Source of the DNA: an uncultured Clostridia bacterium | Lineage (GTDB): Bacteria > Bacillota > Clostridia > Oscillospirales > Ruminococcaceae | Direction: 5' to 3' | Assembly: GCA_947363605.1 (NCBI GenBank) | Contig: CANAQK010000002.1 | Location: 26,511 to 90,510, forward strand | DNA length: 64,000 nt | Translations under genes and position numbers: made by a program | Shown here: positions 60,766-64,000 of the stretch, one piece after another | Layout of the letters: each line of letters starts with the position of its first letter | Numbering within the stretch: position 1 is the first letter of the stretch | Notes under the pieces: model-generated | The model's input: the letters and a program-made list of their open reading frames with translations, nothing else | Told to the model about the DNA's origin: nothing | The model's database searches: none

Positions 60766-61061
60766 AGAACGAATTGCTGGGCAAATGCGGCATGATATGC
60801 CGCAGTGGGAAGCTTCGCTGCCATACGGTAGGGCTTCATAGACGGCGCCTGCCCGGCCTGTATCAGCGGGGAGTGCGGCGGCTGTATGGAGGCGCATACG
60901 GAGGGGACTGCTTTTCGCGGGGCTGTATCCTGGGCAAGGGCTTGGATTCCTGCGGCCGGTGCGGCCGGTTCCCCTGCGAGGGGCTTTTGCATAAGCCGCA
61001 TTCGACTGTGCCGGATAAGGAATGGCTGTTGTGGAAAAGGGGTTCGAAAATCGAAGGATAA
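60762..61061 (+). pseudogene. DUF3795-type zinc-ribbon-like protein, disrupted by a repeat fragment and frameshift
   Basis: The reading frame from ATG 60762 is open for 99 residues, but the protein is scrambled. Residues 1-12 (MKNELLGKCGMI) and the last part (GDCFSRGCILGKGLDSCGRC, RFPCEGLL) look like DUF3795. Between them, 60786-60849 is a fragment of repeat B, and the following family-like segment ACPACISGECGGCMEAHTEG is in another frame (from 60847). A one-base loss in the G-run at 60903-60906 would bring the two frames together. It starts at the rsmI stop (ATGA). Confidence 0.75.
60786..60849. repeat. Repeat family B fragment inside a coding sequence (copy 8)
   Basis: The segment holds TGCGGCATGATATGCCGCA, then TACGGTAGGGCTTCATAGAC, matching the middle of family B copies such as 58000-58056 in the same orientation. 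Both ends of the family B element are missing. Confidence 0.8.
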
Positions 61062-61226
61062 ATGTTTAATCCTCTCTCACAAAATTCACACAATTATCCG
61101 GTATAATCAGGCCAGAAAAGCCGCAGTTCGGTGTGGCTTTGGCAATGATATCAAAAATCCTCAAGGCGGGTTCTGGGCTTGCGGGGCCCAGGGCCTGTTT
61201 TGCGTTTGGGAAAGGAGCGTTTTGGA

Positions 61227-61910
61227 ATGGCTAAAATTTTGGTCGTGGATGATGAAGAACGGATCCGGGATATTATCCGGCAGTATCTCCAATTTGAGGG
61301 CTATGAATACGCGGAGGCAGCCAACGGGCAGGCGGGTGTGGAGCTGTTTTTCCAGGACCGCTTCGACCTGGTTTTGATGGATGTGATGATGCCCTTCCTG
61401 GATGGGATTTCCGCCCTGCGGATGATCCGCGAGAAATCTTCGGTTCCGGTCATCCTGCTGACTGCCAAAGGGGAGGAATACGATAAGATATTCGGCTTCG
61501 ACTTGGGTGCGGATGATTATGTGGTCAAGCCTTTTTCCCCCAAGGAACTGATGGCCCGGATCCGGGCGGTGCTCAAACGCGCGGCTCCACCCTCTGAGCC
61601 GAAATCCGACGAGGCCTATACCTGCGGCGGGCTGACCGTGAATCCGGTTTCCTATGAAGTGACCGTAGAGGGAAAACGGTTGAACCTCACACCCAAGGAA
61701 TTTGACCTGCTGCTTTATTTTGTCCGGCATCAGGGCATGGTGCTGGCGCGGGAAACCCTGCTCAACGAGATTTGGGGGTATGATTTTTATGGGGATTCCC
61801 GGACGGTGGACACCCATATCAAGATGCTGCGGAGCAGCCTGGGCGAAGGATACCGCGACCGGATTAAAACCGTTTGGGGAGTAGGATACCGCTATGATGA
61901 AACGGAATAA
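61227..61910 (+). CDS. OmpR/PhoB-family response regulator
   Basis: 227 residues. Receiver domain with acidic pair DDE (8-10), phospho-acceptor Asp52 (VLMDVMMP), Thr (LLTAKG) and Lys (VVKPFS); C-terminal winged helix (LTPKEFDLLLYFVRHQGMVLAR, RTVDTHIKMLRSSLG, VWGVGYRYDE). ATG 61227 follows AAAGGAG. A TATAAT box lies at 61103-61108. It overlaps the histidine kinase by 17 bp. Confidence 0.95.
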   Translation: MAKILVVDDEERIRDIIRQYLQFEGYEYAEAANGQAGVELFFQDRFDLVLMDVMMPFLDGISALRMIREKSSVPVILLTAKGEEYDKIFGFDLGADDYVVKPFSPKELMARIRAVLKRAAPPSEPKSDEAYTCGGLTVNPVSYEVTVEGKRLNLTPKEFDLLLYFVRHQGMVLARETLLNEIWGYDFYGDSRTVDTHIKMLRSSLGEGYRDRIKTVWGVGYRYDETE

Positions 61911-63336
61911 ACTCCGGCTGGGGATCATGGCCAAGGTCTGGCTGGCGATCATGCTGATCGTAGTAGCGGTGATTGGGGCCATCTGGCTGTTCCAGGTGGT
62001 GTTCCTGGAGGATTACTATCTCCGGATGAAAGCGAAAGACTTTCGGAAAATTGTAGCCGAGGCACAGGCTGCAGTCAGCGAGAAGGGGCTGGTGGATTCT
62101 CAGCAGGCGCTGCTCTCACTGGCAGGGGAACATGGGCTTTGCATTGATGTCAATTCCTCCTTTGGGGAGGAAATTGTCACCTATGAAGGGCTTCCCTATA
62201 ATTGTTATATTCATCAGGGATCTGGGAACCGGCTGGAGGTGCTGAGCAGCTATTTCAACCAGGAGCCGCGTTCCATGCTGGCCGATTCAAAGCAGGGCAA
62301 ACAGTATTTTGTCCAGACGGCGGAGGCGGATGGAGGCTATCTGGTGATTGTTACGCAAGCGCTGGCCCCGGTGCAGGAAGCTGCGGACGTTGTGCGGGAT
62401 CAGCTGATGCTGATTTCACTTTTCCTGATCGGGGTGGCGACGGCGGTTGCCTTTTTTGTCGCGCGCTCTATTACCCGCCCGGTGACACAGCTTTCCTATG
62501 CAGCGCAGGAGATTGCCGCCGGGAATAACGATGTCCGGGTGGAGATCAGAAGCAATGATGAAATTGGGGATTTGGGCGAAAACTTCAACCGGATGTCCCA
62601 TGAAATTGCGAAAGTCAACCTGCTTCAGCGGGAGCTGGTGGCCAATATTTCCCATGATATCCGCACCCCTTTGACCATGATCCGGGGATATGCGGAAACG
62701 ATCAAAGATATTACGGGTGAAAACAAGCCCATGCGGGAACAGCAGCTGGATATTATTGTGGATGAGGTGGACCATCTGAGCACCCTGGTGAACGATGTGC
62801 TGGACCTTTCCCTCCTTCAGGCAGGGAGGTCCCCGATCAATCCGGCACCCTTCCCGCTGACAGCCCGGCTGCGGGAAATCCTTTCACGGTTCCAGCTTTT
62901 GGAACAGACCCGGGGGTTTGAGCTCCGGCTGGAAGCGGAGCGGGAACTTTGGGCATTTGGCGATGAGGTTCGGATTGGCCAGGTAGTGTATAATCTGGTG
63001 AACAATGCGGTCAACCATATCGGTGAGGTCAAACGGATTACCCTGCGGGTTTATTTCTGGGAAGGGGCTGTCCGGGTCGAGGTGGCGGATACCGGAAAGG
63101 GGATTGCAGAGGAGGACCTTCCCCTGATCTGGGATCGTTATTATAAGCCCTACCGCAAAACGGAACAGAAGGCGATGGGCACCGGGCTGGGGCTTTCGAT
63201 TGTCAAAGCGGTCCTGATCGCGCACGGCTCCCGGTTCGGCGTGCAAAGCGCGCTGGGGGTGGGAAGTACCTTTTGGTTTACCTTACCTTTGGCGGAGGAG
63301 CCCCCGCGCGGCAGGGTGCGACTCGGGGGCTCCTGA
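61894..63336 (+). CDS. Sensor histidine kinase
   Basis: 480 residues. Two membrane helices (~12-37 and ~170-190) flank a 130-residue extracytoplasmic sensor; a HAMP domain (ARSITRPVTQLSYAAQEIAAG) leads to the H-box with His254 (ISHDIRTPLTMIRGYAETIKD), N box (NLVNNAVNHIG), G1 (VADTGKGI) and G2 (GTGLGLSIVKAV). It phosphorylates the response regulator encoded just upstream. Signal unknown. A 10-bp inverted repeat AGGAGCCCCC/GGGGGCTCCT covers the end of the gene. Confidence 0.95.
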   Translation: MMKRNKLRLGIMAKVWLAIMLIVVAVIGAIWLFQVVFLEDYYLRMKAKDFRKIVAEAQAAVSEKGLVDSQQALLSLAGEHGLCIDVNSSFGEEIVTYEGLPYNCYIHQGSGNRLEVLSSYFNQEPRSMLADSKQGKQYFVQTAEADGGYLVIVTQALAPVQEAADVVRDQLMLISLFLIGVATAVAFFVARSITRPVTQLSYAAQEIAAGNNDVRVEIRSNDEIGDLGENFNRMSHEIAKVNLLQRELVANISHDIRTPLTMIRGYAETIKDITGENKPMREQQLDIIVDEVDHLSTLVNDVLDLSLLQAGRSPINPAPFPLTARLREILSRFQLLEQTRGFELRLEAERELWAFGDEVRIGQVVYNLVNNAVNHIGEVKRITLRVYFWEGAVRVEVADTGKGIAEEDLPLIWDRYYKPYRKTEQKAMGTGLGLSIVKAVLIAHGSRFGVQSALGVGSTFWFTLPLAEEPPRGRVRLGGS

Positions 63337-63488
63337 TGTTGCGCTTTGCCGTCCTGGAAGATCCGGAGGCAGGGCCGCGATTTCAATGCGAGGCCGATGC
63401 CGCTCTGCGCCGTAGGAATGTCCCGACTGCCCGGGGGTTGGTACTCCTATCGGTTTGCGGGACGGGGTGCCCTTAGAGCCTTTCATGA
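63337..63488. other. Intergenic, nothing recognised
   Basis: GC-rich and without a convincing frame. The 10-bp inverted repeat at the kinase 3' end has no T-run, so it is not a typical terminator. Confidence 0.5.
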
Positions 63489-63620
63489 GATATTATTTCC
63501 GAATTAAAAATTCGGAAATAATACATTTGATTTGAGCCGTTTTGCTCGCCGCCGTAACCGGCGGCAACCGCAAAATATGGCATATATTACTTCCGACCTT
63601 TCAGTTCGGAAGTAATATAT
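63489..63620. repeat. Intergenic repeat family C, copy 3
   Basis: Same orientation as copy 1. The first hairpin TATTTCCGAATT/AATTCGGAAATA, the GCCGCC/GGCGGC stem and the second hairpin CGACCTTTCAGTTCGG-type arm are clear. It is followed by a small hairpin GTATTCGGTGG...CCATCGAATAC at 63620-63648. Confidence 0.85.
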
Positions 63621-64000
63621 GTATTCGGTGGTTTCACCATCGAATACATTACATGGCTGACAGTTCCATTTGCAGAAAAATGACACAGGCCGGAAAGGCG
63701 GTGATCGGTCAGCAGGAGGGAACCGAAGCGGGAGCGTCTGGAGATAACTTGGGCGCCCCGTTCTCTTTGCCGGCATCGTGCGCCCTCCGGGAGCGGGGAC
63801 GGCTCCTCTGGACGCTCTTTCTCAGACCCATAAGGGATCGAACATCGTTCGGATTGGCGGTATACTTGGGTCGTGACACATCGGGATTTGATATAGTACG
63901 GTAAGAACCTGCATGTACAATCAGAGGATGCCGGATGCCCGAGGGTTTTTTCGGGCAGGCAAGGCCATTTTTGGCAGGCATCCTTGCCGTATGGCAAGGA
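63621..64000. other. Right-edge region without a supported gene
   Basis: I see no gene. Hairpins are readable: 63620-63648, a GCCCGAGGG...TCGGGC stem near 63938-63957, and a palindrome TCCTTGCC-GTAT-GGCAAGGA at 63981-64000 cut by the window edge. A minus-strand open frame covers most of it but has no family features. Confidence 0.45.

Noticed and set aside
63800-63900. Possible tRNA on the minus strand (GTTCGATCC-like T-loop)
   Set aside because: No acceptor stem, anticodon arm or D-arm could be folded around it.
63587-63997. 136-residue minus-strand open frame at the right edge
   Set aside because: It runs through repeat C and lacks a ribosome site or recognisable domain.

Overview
The window looks like a chromosomal segment from an anaerobic, spore-forming member of the Clostridia, most likely Oscillospiraceae/Ruminococcaceae (clostridial cluster IV). 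This is inference from gene content: a YpeB-type germination protein, a SpoIID-domain protein, a PdaA-type deacetylase, an anaerobic sulfatase-maturase-type radical SAM enzyme, class B sortases, moderately high GC and AGGAGG-type ribosome sites. I saw no rRNA, tRNA, CRISPR array, prophage or transposase gene.

Layout. 1-3.7 kb: two tandem paralogous secreted proteins with Ig-like domains, both ending in an N-A-Q-T-G-D motif. 4-5 kb: a phosphotransferase-fold kinase on the minus strand. 5.5-9.7 kb: sugar and one-carbon housekeeping genes (manA, ROK glucokinase, glyA, an esterase). 9.8-12 kb: an unrecognised AT-rich gene and rarA. 12.4-19 kb: a LacI-type regulator followed by two Gfo/Idh/MocA dehydrogenases, three xylose-isomerase-like TIM barrels and a P-loop kinase, a coherent but unassigned sugar or polyol pathway with no transporter or glycosidase. 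19-27 kb: SDR, patatin, glycosyltransferase, a degenerate ABC pair, a methyltransferase and a PdaA-like lipoprotein. 27-34 kb: cimA on the minus strand, an orphan BtuF-like lipoprotein, then ilvB-ilvN-ilvC, which together give a citramalate-based route to branched-chain amino acids. 34-39 kb: ypeB, a cysteine desulfurase, thiI and pncC. 39-46.5 kb: three consecutive class B sortases, a SpoIID/LytB-domain protein with a long Ser-Glu-Pro repeat, a radical SAM/SPASM enzyme and an aldose epimerase. 46.6-51.2 kb: a four-gene Gld-like ABC system. 51.5-54 kb: an HPr, convergent with an HPr-like protein that lacks the active-site histidine, then mtaB. 54-61 kb: purL, a TVP38-family membrane protein, trmN6-like, rsmI and a broken DUF3795 gene. 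61.2-63.3 kb: a two-component system. The last 660 bases hold no gene I can support.

The most distinctive feature is the intergenic DNA. It carries several families of structured repeats in both orientations. Family A (four copies) has AT-rich hairpins, and three copies touch the stop codon of a neighbouring gene. Family B (seven copies plus a fragment) is about 180 bp with TATAGTC/GACTATA ends and several internal hairpins; one related element (D) has similar ends but a different interior. Family C (three copies) is a double-hairpin element of about 130 bp. A family B fragment lies inside a DUF3795 coding sequence, where a second frameshift restores the downstream frame. One B copy supplies the stop codon of the patatin gene and another follows the third sortase directly.

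The best candidates for undescribed biology are the LacI/dehydrogenase/TIM-barrel cluster, the possible pairing of triple class B sortases with proteins that end in NAQTGD but have no membrane tail, the convergent HPr pair, and the mobile-looking repeat families. All functions are inferred from reading the sequence; no database search was run.
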